This document shows, piece after piece, positions 1 to 12,208 of a stretch of 64,000 nt of DNA. Every line of letters starts with the position of its first letter. Position 1 is the first letter of the stretch. Origin of the DNA: Angiostrongylus vasorum. Lineage: Eukaryota > Nematoda > Chromadorea > Rhabditida > Metastrongylidae. The stretch lies in the NCBI GenBank assembly GCA_018806985.1, contig JADANN010000161.1, forward strand, positions 99,310-163,309, written 5' to 3'. Made by a program: the position numbers and the translations under genes. Under the pieces are notes generated by a model. That model did no database searches. It saw only the letters and a program-made list of their open reading frames with translations, and had not been told where the DNA came from.

Positions 1-1600
1 TGTTCATGTTTCTTTGCATGTTCATTGAACGTCGAGGTACACATACTAGGTGCTTTTTTGCAGTTGGAGAACTACTCATTTCGATTTGCTTGTCTTCACA
101 CAACGCTTTCTTCATGAACTAGGTCTTCCACCTGTTTATACGCGTTCCAATCTTTTTTTCGCACTTTGTTGGGTTTATTGAGCTTTGTCTTTCATTCACT
201 GGTGCTTCTCGATAAGATGACAATGTCATCTGCATGGCAAATATTCGACAGGAATTTCCTTTCAATACGTACACCCTTCTCGTCCCAATCGAGCGACTTT
301 ATTGTCCACTGCGGTGCAGCATTAAACAGCTTTGGCGGTAGGGTGCTTCCTTGTCTAACCACTTTTTCGACGGGAATGGTGAGCGGTCCATCAACAAGCT
401 GTATTCGTATACAGGACAGATCCACTCATTGGTCGACGAGTGTTGATAAGATTGGATTCTTTTTGACGCCGTCAAATGATTTTTCCTTAGTCGATAAGGG
501 TTGGAACAAGAGGCAGATGGTACTCCTACCAGACTTTTGTGATCAGTGGTATGGTTGAGATGTGGTCTATGCAACAAAATCTTTACTGAAATCCTGCTTT
601 TCCAACACAAAAAGGTCTTGTTTGTGAACAGCTCGTGAACTACGCTCATCAAGCATATTCAACGATATTTGCGAAGATCCCACCTATCATCATTCTAAGA
701 CTTAATGACCGTACAAGAGATCCTCCAATGTTCTGCGATTTTCTCCGTAAGGTCAGATGTCATGTGTGTTGCGGAAAGTACATGTAATTTGTGACCATCA
801 GCTTTAAAGTAGTCGTCGGTGACATTATAGCGTCCTGGAGCTAGTGCTCTCTTCATTCCTTTTATCGCGACTCGAACTTCAAAGTATAGAATCCCGGCCA
901 CTTTTTTCACCAGTAAGGACTTTCTGTTCCGAGACGAGGATTGTGGCGCAGAAAAAAGTTGTTGCAGGACTTATCCTTTCTTAATCCGACATAATGACGT
1001 AAAGCAGCGATATCCTCATCCTCTTTTATGAGGGCAGAAGCGAAATATTATAGATGCAAAGACTCCGACGTCACTTCTTTGATCTGTTATCGTTTTTGAG
1101 CTGCTTCCAAGAACTTTTTGCTTATAGCGACGTAAATCCTCTTGAGAAGTTCTTGTATAGCTGTCATTTATTAACAGCAGTGTTAGATGTGTTATAGTAG
1201 GTTCAAACTATAGTGTCCTTATGCTTTCGAGCAACTCCTTAGTATAAACGGAGATGCGGTCTGAACTTCTTGTTTGAGGAACACAGGCGAGTTCGGCAAA
1301 ATTTCAAGTCCTTCGACAAGCAGCGTGTATCTTAGGTCGGATCTTCGTTGTTTACCAGTCATGTGAGGAAAGGATTTTATTGAGAATATCCTCGTCATAC
1401 ACGACTTGCGTCGTTTTTCTTGGACGATGACAGACGTTGCTGAATCGAATCTTTGCACATAGAAGCTGGTGATCAGATCCGGCACAGATTTTAGGTGCCA
1501 TTGAGACGCCAAAGGAAAACCGTTTTCTGTTCGTGAGAATATGATCGATTTCGGCATGATTTACGCCGTTAGGAAACTTCAATATCTATCGGCGATTCTC
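1..1600 (-). mobile_element. RTE-type LINE (LINE-A), decayed endonuclease-RT fragment
   Basis: Degenerate non-LTR retrotransposon read right to left. At about 1582-1352 the frame carries an EIDHIL motif followed by GSDHQLL, the pattern seen near the C-terminal catalytic end of APE-like endonucleases of RTE elements. At 425-192 it carries an RT segment with a VRQGSTLPPKLF-like stretch and the catalytic box ADDIVIL; the residue before ADD is His where RTE elements usually have Phe. Between them the frame is broken by stops and shifts, and the element runs off the left edge. It resembles the pieces at 27.7 and 61.8 kb. It cannot make a working enzyme as it stands. Element class is fairly sure, exact limits are not. 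Confidence 0.7.
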
Positions 1601-3915
1601 TCTCTTCGGAAAATGAATCCCAATGGAAGAATCGTGCCACGGACAGAACTTCTAGAGGACGGTTACCATTGTCTTTTCGTTCTTCTACTTCGAATTTCGC
1701 TATCCTGAACTCATTTTCGCCGGCCGTTTATAATCAGGCGTTGAATTCTTCAACAACGAATTTATAGATCGACTTCTGTTAAGGATTGCCTGCTTCAGCT
1801 GGTTGTAGAATGCATCTGGTTCGCTCTCATCAATTCTACAAGTTTACGAGCAACAGCTGATCGTACCGACTTTCTTTCGACGTGCAATTTGGAGGTGAAA
1901 ATGGCCGATTGTGCTGAAAATACTTCTTAAGGACTAGATGACTCAATATCTAGTCACGACTGAACCTCTTCAATGATGTATATATCTCAAACAGAACAAT
2001 CAAAAACAATGATTGTCGATTATACCTTAATCTGAGGTACTTTTTAAGCTTGTATGAACTTAGCAGTGGCGATCGATTGCCACTCCTATGTCTTACTGCT
2101 GCACACGTCGCTAGTCGTTATGAATGGTATTACTGAATATCACGGTAAGGTGATATTGCTCTATTCAGTCCGTCTTTCTGAGTTAACAAAATCTCTTTCC
2201 AGATGAGATATCGGTGAAACAAGCAAATAACAAGTGAGCATCACTGAAGAAAAGTTCAGGACCGTTATAAGCACGGATGTGTTGGTAACACATGTCAGTT
2301 AGATTGCCATGTTTGTTGCAGAAAATCGAGTGGCAAATTAATTGGTCGACATCATTCCAAATGGAATAAGCGATCACGCTGTGGTTCTGTGACGGCTCGA
2401 CGACCTCAGAAAAATACTTGCAGCTGGAATGGAAGTAAGTCGAGAAAATTCGAGGGAAAAAAACTACAAGAGAAGTTGTGGGTGATCACAACTCTCTCCA
2501 ACAAGCAAATTTATGGAAGGATAGTTAAACCAATACTTTCATCATCTCTATAACTGCTACCTCTTGAGCAAGGCTAAAGAAGACAAAAGAAACAGCTAAA
2601 GAAGACTAAAGAAAACAGCTAAGGCTGAAGAAGAAGAGAAAAAATGCCCAGATAAATGTTCCAGGAACGAGTTTCTCGTTAATTTGCCATAAGGTTTGGG
2701 TAACTACACTTGGTAATTTGATAGATCTATAGAGGCTGCATTGTGCTAAATTATCTAAAGACGAAACGAGAAGGAACTGAGTGAAATAAAAAGGAAAAGA
2801 AAAAAAATGTCAGAGAATATGAAACACAGAAAATGGGGACCGCACATGGCGGTGTCCGACATGGCGGTGTCCGTTCATCGATCAATGGGTGGTGATGCCT
2901 CGAGAATTTTTTCGCCGTGAAAAGTTAACATGCTTGACATGTTAAGGCGGGAAATTCAACTCTGTGCGCGAACACGGATCACAAATCGCTCGTGTCGCCA
3001 CGACAAAGCAGGATATCGATCATCTCCGAGAATGTTCTTGCGCACTCTATACGTCATTTCGACGATGAGATCCCTTGCTGAGTGAGAAACCGAAACAGCA
3101 AGCACAGTGTAAACGCACGTGGAGCGGAACTCCCCACCAATTTATCGCACCTACACACTCGCGCATAAGGATGAAACCGATTTGGCGATTTTCCCAAACA
3201 ATGTGGCATTCCTTCGTTATAGCTTGAATTGGCCTTGATATCAATAAAGTATTCAAAATAAAACTAACGACAGATCCGCTTTTTTTAAATCGTTATTCCG
3301 TCAATCACCACCGTAATCAATCTTTATTTGGCCTAAGGTTTCTGCACTGAAAAGCCATTCGCCGTGCGGAAGACGTGCAAGGAGCTCTATCAGGCCTCAG
3401 TCCTCCTACTTCTACGTTCAATAGTGGTTGACTGTAAGGTCTGTCATCTGTTGATAATTGCAACCTGATGTCCACACCGATATCCGTTCAGGTTGGAGCA
3501 ACATTAGCGCATGAACAATGGCTTCCTAGTATTCTCCTTTAGAAGTTTGCGGAGCAAATGTTTGAAAATAGGACTGACTTCAGATCAACAGCTCGGTTGC
3601 GTACCTAGAATGATCTGCGGTTCTTCCTTTTGCCTAGAAAGCCTTGCGACCTTTCCGCGATTATTCAGAACATTATAAGCGGCAGACGGAATTCAATATA
3701 CCTATCGCGCAAATGCGCGAGTCGCTTTGTCCCTCATACAAGAGCCAAAGTGAAATCAGTAGACATACTGGAATGTTGAGAACCCGATCAAAAACTTGTA
3801 GATAATTTGTTTTTGGCCGTGACGAAATTCGCATGCACCCTGTTTCACAGTTGTGGTGCTGGGAAGGAAACAATTGATTCTCTGTGTTGCACGTATACTG
3901 AAAAATGTAAAAAAA
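1601..3915. other. no gene recognised
   Basis: Only short open frames with no recognisable motif and no convincing chain of splice sites. The part up to about 2,000 may be more of the decayed LINE, but I could not align it. Confidence 0.5.
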
Positions 3916-3921
3916 AACTAT

Positions 3922-4192
3922 GGGCGCGTATAGCGCAGTGACCGGAAATGCCTTGCCCTACACATGGGATCAATCCCTGCGCTACGAGATCACCAAACCT
4001 TCCATCCCTCTGAGGTCGGTAAATTGGTACCAGACTCGTCTGGTATGATAGCAGCACTGGCTCGATACACCGGTAGAAGTCATTATAAAGGATAGATATT
4101 CAATCAGTCACTTCGAGCGACTTAATGAAGTCGAATGTATGGCGCGTCCCTCATGGACTAATCAACGCCAAGAACTTCATGAGCTTTTAGGA
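3922..4192 (+). mobile_element. SINE1 (tRNA-derived SINE), near full length
   Basis: The head has an RNA polymerase III A-box-like stretch (TAGCGCAGTGA) and, about 35 bases on, a B-box-like GGATCAATCCC. The body is the common SINE1 body (GGTACCAGAC, ATAGCAGCACTGGCTCGATAC). The 3' part ends near GAGCTTTTA after AATGAAGTCGAATG and GCGCGTCCCTCA. Eight clear copies and several remnants occur in the window on both strands, which establishes the family without outside data. Confidence 0.8.
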
Positions 4193-4199
4193 ATGAAAT

Positions 4200-5400
4200 A
4201 GCAGGAGAGTTATATTAGACTTTTCAGACCATTCACATAATGTGCATATCTCATAGGTTGCTACTGAAATTAGTAGCATACAAACATACAAAGACTACCC
4301 GATTTGCACGAACGGGTGGACATGTTACAACGCTGAGGATATCTTCATTTACACAGCTTTTTGCTAAGGTCCTAAGAAACTTATGAATTCTAACGCACTG
4401 CGCTAAGGTGTGCACTTGCAGTGTTAATGGTAGGTGGAAGATTTTTTGATTGGGTTATTTGAGTCTGGAAGACGCCAATCGTTGGTCGGAGTGGGAACGA
4501 CAGGAAATCGTTAAGATCATTTTAATGGTTTGTTTCGAATGCACTAGATTTCGCGAGCAAATCTTTTTCTGTACACACGATTAGCATATTCAATAGCTGC
4601 ATTTAATTATTATGTTTCAAGGGACGATAAACGTACAGGCCGCACTCCGTCAAGATGTGGTCATGAGTGTTGCTAACAAAAGTGTCACAAAAAAGAAATT
4701 TGGACAAGTAGAAGCACATTGCGCAGCATCTAGTCAGATCTGTTTCAGTGGCTAGACCTGTAATTTTTTCTACTCTGGAGCAAGTACAAGCATAACCATA
4801 AGCAGAAAGTGGACGTTGTTGTCATTACGAGAACACATTGAGACTGCTCTTCCCTATCGGCATATTGTGGATTTTAATACATTCGGATGAACGTTTGGTA
4901 TGAAGTTGTCGCATTGCTTTCTCACTCAGATTCACGAGACGAGTAGCACGGCGAGTGTTTTCTCCGTAACCAATGTTCTGAACGGGATAAAACCCAACAG
5001 AAACCCATTCCGTGTTTATTTCGTATAGTAAAGGAACTAATTAAAAATATGGGAGTAAATAGGATAATGAAGACTTCTTATACGAAAACCCAAAAATGTA
5101 GTCTCCCCTAACTGGTCCAGTTACAGGTTGCCGCTGAACTCAACAACATTTGATTAATAAAAATCTCGTACTACTATAAATGGGAAGATTATAAGGCGAA
5201 TGAGGATGAATGTTGTGATTTGCATTATAAGAAACTGCCTGTTAAAGAAAAATCCAATAGACAAAACTAAGCAGCTCTTGCAATATGTGCTGTCATTTAT
5301 AAACTTGAAGAGATTGCTTACCTGGATACTTGGATGGCCCGCCATCATTGATTGTGCGGGCCCCAGCATAAATTCCACTGTTCGAAGATTTGTTGGTTTT
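4200..5400. other. no gene recognised
   Basis: No coding frame or repeat identified here. Confidence 0.5.
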
Positions 5401-5408
5401 TAGCCATT

Positions 5409-5720
5409 GTGGTTCGCTAGAGCTCCGAGGTCAGCCTGGCCAAAGTCTGTCCTAGGTCGTCATCTTCACTAGCAGTTGCAGCCTTTGTGCATCAGAGGTA
5501 GATTTGGTACCATGCGACTAGTTTCATACCAGAACGGTGGTGGATCCTGGTATTGGTTTACTCCTAGCCAGGCTTCCTGATGGAAACGTCGGACTCTTTC
5601 TCAGCTTGGGAGACCCTGCGGGGTGGACGAATCCCCCCGCTGTACTCACATTGCACAAGTGCAGCCAGGGACCTCCCAGCCACGATCAGGAGATGAACCG
5701 TTGGGAGGACTTGAAGAGCT
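5409..5720 (-). mobile_element. F3 composite SINE-like element, 3' tail missing
   Basis: Matches the F3 consensus in reverse: CCACAATGGCTAA-like edge, GGTCAGCCTGGCCAAAGTCTG, ATACCAGAACGGTGGTGGATCC, then the head beginning at CAACGGTTCATC when read on the minus strand. The LINE-like tail that normally follows is absent at the left edge, where unrelated DNA begins. A 61-codon open frame on the + strand inside it is a by-product of the repeat, since the same frame recurs in other copies. Confidence 0.75.
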
Positions 5721-5924
5721 AGGGAATGAAAATAATAGTTCACAACCGAAATAACGCCATACTGCTAATTAGGCAATAAACAACAGAAAAAAAGTGTGGA
5801 GAAAATGAAAAAAACCCATTGCAGTAGATTCTTGAACATTGCATATAAAGCCACCTAACATCTTATCTCCAGACGACGCAATGAGTATTACAATCACAAG
5901 GACGCTGAGATGTAAGGAAAACTC

Positions 5925-6010
5925 GGAACCTTAGGTGCGCATCGAACCCTCGACTACCTTTTTCGGTTGCTCAAGTGCTACCCACTACACCAGTGAGGTC
6001 CTTGCTCTGC
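5925..6010 (-). mobile_element. tRNA-like sequence, probable SINE head or tRNA relic
   Basis: Read on the minus strand it has TGGTGTAGTGGGTAGCAC (A-box-like) and about 35 bases later GGGTTCGATGCGC (B-box-like). The spacing is tRNA-like, but I cannot fold a clean four-arm tRNA, so it is more likely a SINE head or pseudo-tRNA. Confidence 0.4.
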
Positions 6011-6150
6011 CTTTCTCTTGGCCAACTCTTTACCCTTGCCGTGCTATCAGCAGTCACCCGTTAAAGGAATCATATAGGGAGCACAAATCAGCACTAAACA
6101 AAGTTACGCTAAAACTGCAGTAGATATTTCAATGTCTCAGCTTTTGCTTG

Positions 6151-6243
6151 CTGCCTATTCATTTTCATGGATTTTACTCATATCTCAGCATCTTCGTGAT
6201 TCTGCTCCACATCACATCCTGCCAGTCAGAAAAGAATAGGCAG
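6151..6243. mobile_element. short inverted-repeat element (MITE-B)
   Basis: Bounded by perfect inverted 10-mers CTGCCTATTC and GAATAGGCAG about 93 bases apart. The same terminus followed by TTTT recurs at 23698 and 57598 in different surroundings, supporting a small family of non-autonomous DNA elements. No coding capacity. Confidence 0.55.
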
Positions 6244-6289
6244 TAAACCAAAAATTAAAGTAATATTGTGTGAAGATAGCATATCTTTA

Positions 6290-6565
6290 CATAAAGCTCT
6301 CGGCGTTGATCAATCTTGAGGGCTGCGCCATGCAATCGGCTTCACTAAGCATCGTTTGGAGGTGACTGAATGCACATCTGGCGTTTGCAATGACTCGCGG
6401 TGGCCTACCGATGTATCGAGCCGGTGCTGCTATCCTCCCAGACAAGTCTGGTACTAATTTGCCGACCCCGGATGGATGGAAGGCTTGTTGGGCCATGAGC
6501 GCAAGGATCGATTCCAAGTGTGCCGCACTGGCGCCTCCAACCACTACGCCACACGCGCCCACATT
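6290..6565 (-). mobile_element. SINE1 copy
   Basis: Reverse-orientation copy: starts ATAAAGCTCTCGGCGTTGAT, contains CCTACCGATGTATCGAGCC and GACAAGTCTGGTAC, and ends in the complement of the tRNA-like head. The B box is complement GGATCGATTCC-like. The open frames of 75-98 codons on both strands are repeat by-products. Confidence 0.8.
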
Positions 6566-7094
6566 TTTTGCATATTGTTTCATATTAACAGTTCTTCTAA
6601 GCCGTTCCTACAATTAAATGTCTTACCGATTTGTCCAGGGAACCACACTTAAAAATATTACACTATGCTCTAACCAACTCTAATCACTCGAAAATTGTCT
6701 AGAATATCCTTAGACATAGATTACGGGGAAAAAAGTTTTAAAAAATTATGGAAAAGGTAAAGTTATGAACGAGAACTCTTTTTGTTTTTCAGCAATATCT
6801 GTATCTTATAGCACTTACAAAACGGATATCTGACTATCCTGTGGACCCATGCATTAAACAGAGCTGCCAAAATCAGTGTTGCTAACATAAAATCGTTCAT
6901 AAAGAGTCAATGACTATTAGCGTTGCTTGCATTGAAAAAAAGGAACAGACCAGGACACTCTTGTAATATTGCGCACTCTCATAACAGTCTAATAGTTAAC
7001 GTAAGTTGTAAATCAGCGACTACTGACAATGTTTTTTGAGCACGGGGAAAAAAGATCACGGATTTGAAACTATTTACGCTTGTGGTTATATTGC

Positions 7095-7345
7095 TGAGCT
7101 TACACGAGGTTGACGAAGTTGTTTATTTGACTAATGTTTCGACGACTTTATCTTTTTTCAGAACCGATGATCCGAGTCGATGGTCCACAGCTGTTCCTCT
7201 TCTTGAGGTAGCGTCTTCGTCGCCCATCGAGCTGAAACTTCCTCACTGGTGCCGCTCTCTCGAATGGGCCATACTCACCCAGCGATGCTCTTTACGGGAA
7301 GCGGGGCGGTTGTTGTTGATGTTGTTATCCGTTAATAATAACTTG
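7095..7345 (+). mobile_element. MITE-A copy, diverged
   Basis: Shares an ordered set of blocks with the copies at 18.69, 17.16 and 26.86 kb: GACTAATGTTTCGACGAC, GAGTCGATGGTCCACAGCTG, a CTCTCGAATG.GGC block and a GTTGTTGAT near its end. No transposase frame. The call rests on similarity among window copies. Confidence 0.55.
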
Positions 7346-7399
7346 TTTTTCAAAGGATAATCAATTCTGAAGCGGTCGATATCGTGTTAGCTAGTTGTT

Positions 7400-8030
7400 G
7401 GCTGTTGTATTATGTCAAAATTATTGTTCTACTATTTAGGCTTTAGTAGAATATGACGTGCTTCCTAAAACTTACATCTACGCATTGTAAATGTTACTTC
7501 GATCACAAATGAGAATAAAGTTTTGCTAGCGAAGATCTGTTTTAACTAGGGTTGCATCAAATCTATAAAATAAACCTTAACTCATTTAAAATGGTCCTTA
7601 TTTTGAAGGAATTGGTCCTTGATGAACACGGGAATACGATCAATTCCGTTCGGCCATTAAAGAATACAGCCGAAAGCAGGTACAACCCAATGTAAATCAA
7701 ATTCCATACGTCGTGTAAACACAATCTAAACGAAAATAATTATAACAGTCGATAGTGGTCCTTGCAACGACTTCTACAGTTTTCAGCTGTTATAAGATTA
7801 TTTTCATCAATGACTTGCAGAAAAAAGTGATAGTCTACATGGATCACTTGTTACCACTTTTGAAACGCTCCACAATAGCCAGAATCCAGCATAAGCCAAA
7901 TTTGTTGGAAACACTCCGTTTTATGAAAACAGATTTTAAAAGAACTTTAGACAAGATGGGTGAAACTACAACTTTCGCAACGTTCCAGAATGTAGATTAA
8001 GAACATGAATCGGAGGCTGCGCTGACGTAG
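7400..8030. other. no gene recognised
   Basis: AT-rich. A short + frame (7755-8000) has no recognisable motif or splice context. Confidence 0.45.
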
Positions 8031-8032
8031 GG

Positions 8033-8400
8033 GCGGGGAGCACAGTGGTAGTGATGCTCGTCATCACGAGTATGGTGCTAGATTCGATTCCGCTCTGGGC
8101 TAACTAAGCTTCTCGTTCCTTCGGGGCCGAGAGTTTGTTACCGGACTTGTCCGGGGAAGAAATCACTCTCCGCAATCCAGTTAGGGAACGCGCCTGTCCG
8201 GTTACCCTAAGGACTCCACGGAGAATTGCTCGACCAGCATTCTATGAAATTCAAGATGAAATGAAACTCCTCAAGCAGCAGCCGAAGCCACACGTAAAGT
8301 TGGAAGATTTTCGATGGACAATGAAGGCGAGGAAACGAGTTGAATGGGAGAAGTGCAGGGATCCGCACAGTAGATGTGAAGACGGGTCAAATAAAACTAA
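8033..8400 (+). mobile_element. SINE2 (tRNA-derived SINE) with LINE-like tail
   Basis: Head GGGGAGCACAGTGGTAGTG (A-box-like), an anticodon-stem-like CTCGTCATCACGAG inverted repeat, then a B-box-like GATTCGATTCC. The body has TTACCGGACTTGTCCGGG and CTCAAGCAGCAGCCGAAGCC. The 3' end, GAAGTGCAGGGATCCGCACAG followed by GTGAAGACGGGTC, resembles the last 50 bases of the RTE LINE at 62.7 kb. Five + copies and two minus copies occur in the window. The 149-codon frame over it is not a gene. Confidence 0.8.
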
Positions 8401-8589
8401 AAGAAATCGGAGGAGGTATATTGGTTATTGGAGTGCTGAAGGGGAATTACTGGAAGGCGGTTTTAACATGTTAATTTTGTTGCCGTTTGTTCTTCTTTGC
8501 TTCCTCAGCTCAATTGTTTGCGCTGCAGTGCAGCAGTCATCGATGTCTATTGGTTTATTTTTTTCTTTTTGTTCATGTGAATAAGCATC

Positions 8590-9610
8590 AGGCAAATTTC
8601 ATCCGCATACTTGTTGATTAGGACGAGTTTGCGAATGAAGTATTGTAACTTCTGACCAATAGCGAAGTGTTGTGCGTATCAAATCGATAGGGACTAATTT
8701 ACTGAACCAACGCAAGACCGCAATACATGTCACCATCGCTGCTTGTTCAGGACTTCATGGGCTTATTCAAAACTTTGTTCCACAGAATCGAAAACATGGA
8801 TACGTGGTCCAATACACCTATTAATATAAGCTGAAGTATAGGGATAAGAGTGCTAGTGCACGTACTATTAATTTTTTTAGTGATGAATACATAATCTGTA
8901 AAATGAATATTTAATAAGATTGTTCCACTTATAGATGTTCTCCCTTGCCTCAAACCTGAGAAACTTCACTAGTTAATTAGCCACTAAATGAACAATCTTG
9001 ATAAACGGCATTGTGATAGTTGAAAGCTAGCTTAATATGTACGATATATCTGGTATTCAGCTAACAATCGCAGGTATGGTGGTTTTCGTTCCGATGGTTT
9101 CTAACGCTTTTTTTATATTGCGGCTCGGATGTAGTTCATACGATCGAATTATGACTGAAATCACGGTCATTCAAATGTTTGAACTTCATTATAACTTCAG
9201 GGTAGCGTAACGTGTGCAAAGGACAATTGTATCATGCGCTTGTAGGAAGCAATCAGTTCAAAAAATCTAAGGGGATTTACGAACGTCAATTCAAACCTCA
9301 TTATATGAAAGGATTAGCACCGTGGCATCGTTCAGTGGTTTAGCGCACCTTATGTATTCAGGGGATTAACCATGTGTGTTTCGAGAACTGTCTCCTCATC
9401 ATGGATCCCACTGTTAACTAAACTGGTTGTGACTCTCTCTAGTTTTTGGAACTCTTGTCTGCTGCTCGACATGTGGTCCACCACGTCTCAGAAGTCAACG
9501 TGATATATACGAATGGACTTTACTCAGATGAGTCTCATGCGAAAGTCGTTGTAACGTGGATAATGCAGTACATCCTATCCGTCATTAATTCACCACTATT
9601 ATTGTGGCTT
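8590..9610. other. no gene recognised
   Basis: Low-complexity AT-rich DNA. A weak tRNA-like stretch (GTTCAGTGGTTTAGCGCAC) lies near 9332 without a matching B box. Confidence 0.4.
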
Positions 9611-9619
9611 ATAGGGAAA

Positions 9620-9905
9620 TGGGGGCATGTGTGGCGCAGTGGCCTGAGGCGCCCTGCTACGCACACATGAGATCGATCCTCGCCTCCTTGGCACACCAAG
9701 TCTTCCACCAGTCCGAGGTCGCTAAATTGGTACTAGACTTGCTTGGGAGGATAGTAGCACTGGATCGATACGTCGGTAGGCCACTGCCAGTTATTGTAAA
9801 GACCAGATATGCATTTAATCACTTCCAAACGATGTTTAATGAAGTCGAATGCATGGCGCATCCCTCAGCGATTGACCAATGCGGAGAGCTTTATCCTTTT
9901 TATTT
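9620..9905 (+). mobile_element. SINE1 copy, near full length
   Basis: Clear head TGGCGCAGTGGCCTGAGGCG (A box) and GAGATCGATCCTCG (B box), then the standard body and an end at AGAGCTTTATCC. It is one of the two best-preserved copies. A 102-codon frame crosses the repeat and is a by-product. Confidence 0.85.
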
Positions 9906-10214
9906 TTCATAGGAAATTATCTCCTTCTTTGCAGTGGGCGACGGCGTGAGATTCACAGGGGCTCTAAACAACAACTTTTTCTAGATGAAAAAACACATTT
10001 TATTTTCTTCGAGTGTAGAATCTAGGGCACTCGGCAGCGTTTTGAGTCTCCTGACGAAAAACCAGCTAGTGACCTAGAGTGAAGTCGAATTGGTCTTCTA
10101 GGAAGGCAACGTCATCCAAAATGTAAGAAAACAGTTTCCTTCTAACCTGTGGATAGGTCGAATTCTGTATGTATTAGGATATTCCACCAATTTTTTTCAC
10201 TATCCTTATGGGGG

Positions 10215-10345
10215 ACGTTACGATGAGACCAGGGTGGTACTTGCGACTGTGCTATTGCATAGGTTTACTCTCAGCTAGACCTTCGAATGGAAATCTTGAA
10301 CACTTCGTCAGCCTGGAGAGTTGCCCGAGGGTAAATCTCAGTTTA
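10215..10345 (-). mobile_element. F3 remnant, strongly diverged
   Basis: Weak but ordered similarity to the middle of F3 read in reverse: GGTTTACTCTCAGCTAGACCTTC, a TGGAAATC block, then CGTCAGCCTGGAGAG. No ends preserved. Confidence 0.45.
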
Positions 10346-10607
10346 GAACCACAGTTTCACATCTAGCCTTTCAAAAGTAACAAATCTCACCTGTGCTTGA
10401 GTTGCCTATTTAGTTCAGCAAATGTCCTCAAACACAAAAAAAAAGAGAAGAAAAAAAAGCAAAGCAGCGCAAAAGAAGAACAACAACATTGGGAGCTTTT
10501 GGATCTTTCAAAAAAGCGACCAATCTGTGGATCAATACCATCGAGCTTGGCTGTTCGCCTGACATCTCATCCACCTCATCACGATCGTTAAATCACGTTA
10601 AAAAAGG

Positions 10608-10875
10608 ATAAAGCTCTCGGCATTGATCTATCCTTGAGGGATGCGCCATGCATTGGACTTCACTAAGCATAGTTTAGGGCTGACTGAATGTATAACTGGC
10701 CTTTACAATGACTCGCAGTGGCCTACCGATGTATCGAGCCAGTGCTGCTATCCTCCCCAGACAAGTCTGGTACCATTTTGCTGACTCCAGAGGGATAGAA
10801 GGCATGGTGCGCCATGGGCGTGGGGACCGATTCCACGTGTGTGTTGCAGGGCGCCTCCGATCCCTGCGCCACACG
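10608..10875 (-). mobile_element. SINE1 copy
   Basis: Reverse copy running from AAAGCTCTCGGCATTGATC to the complement of the tRNA-like head near CACACGTGCCC. Contains CCTACCGATGTATCGAGCC and CAGACAAGTCTGGTACC. Overlapping frames of 77-80 codons recur in the 6.3 kb copy and are by-products. Confidence 0.8.
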
Positions 10876-11049
10876 TGCCCTGAATCACGTTGGAATGAAA
10901 CAAATGGCAATGTTAAGAAGCCGTCAAAAGTCGAAAAGACGAGTGAGTGAACATACCAAAAACAGAGAACGTTCGATGGAAATCAAACGTGTAGTCTCTG
11001 CCTCAACAGTTAAGGAAAAATATTTAGCGCTAAATTGTCACGGGTGAGT

Positions 11050-12158
11050 TTTTTCCGATGGTCCACGTAGAAGGTCTTCATAGTCTCTATCAAAAGCAGT
11101 CATAAATCATTATGAATCAGGGTGAATTAATTGACTTCAATATAAGCGTCTGTCAAGGCGACCATATTTCGTGTTATTTTGTTTTTTAGATAACTTTATG
11201 AGAAATATTCTCAGCACATGAGGGCTCTTCATGTAGAATGCAGCGGTAGTTGCGTACACAGATACGGATTCGAAGAATTGGATTACTTCTTGTGACAATG
11301 AGATGCTCATTCATTAATCGAGGGGAGGAGGGGAGGGGTGTGAAAACGTGCCCTATATATTGTTCAATATTGCCACGATGCCGACCGGACTGCATTGCAA
11401 TTGGTGTGACGTATACACTGAATCCTCTCGGGATTTAATCTATGCCGAAGAATAGCGACAACACAAACATCTCGTTCAGATCCTCCTGCCTTCCCGTTGT
11501 TTCTCAGTGCCCTTTCATAATATCACTCTTATGTAGCATCTTGGAATGAATCATGACGTGCTTTTTGTTGTGGTTAAGATTGTTCTTCAATCTTTCATTC
11601 TGGTCATCTTGTCATTATTCATTATATTTGTCAGTTGGATCTACTTCTATCTTTCGACTATAATTTGCATTTTGGTTATTGGTGAGAGACGTCAACGTTA
11701 ATGGACTGACACATTTTAGTTGAGCGATTTAACGCAGCCGGTTTCCATGAGGATTCATTACGCGGAAATCACCATAGGGGTACCAACAAAGCTCTGAAAT
11801 AGGATTCATGTAACAAGCACAACAACATATCATCGGTTTAGTGGTTGTTGAGCTATTTATTCCTCGACGACAGTCGGTGAAACCCGTATTAGCATTCAAG
11901 TAGCACATGGCGTCCAGTAAATCCGAAAGCGATCCCATCAGAACTTTGTAGACGGCTTGACTTAGTAGTATTTGTTCCGCCCATTATATTACTGTTCTTA
12001 TCACATATCGTAGATTTTGGGAAAGTTTGTCAATATTTAACCAATGCGTCATACGTCCGCCTTCAGGACGATTCGAATACGATACAAAAGCATATGATAA
12101 TGTCATCCTTGTCATTCATCATCACTATCTAAAACGTCCATCGTGCTCTCTAAAATGA

Positions 12159-12208
<50 letters not shown>

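Noticed and set aside
3922..3995. Possible genuine tRNA genes at the heads of SINE copies
   Set aside because: Boxes A and B are present, but acceptor and other stems do not pair properly, and the same head is always followed by the SINE body.
5537..5722. Open frame beginning MVDPGIGLLLARLPDGNVG that recurs in several places
   Set aside because: It lies inside the F3 repeat and reappears (48206-48397 minus, 59070-59381 plus) only because the repeat does. Copies differ in length and stops.
8135..8584. 149-codon open frame
   Set aside because: Most of it is a SINE2 copy; the rest is a hydrophobic tail in AT-rich DNA without splice signals.
9446..9912. Two overlapping open frames of 74 and 102 codons
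   Set aside because: They cross a SINE1 copy. The same conceptual peptides occur at every SINE1 insertion.
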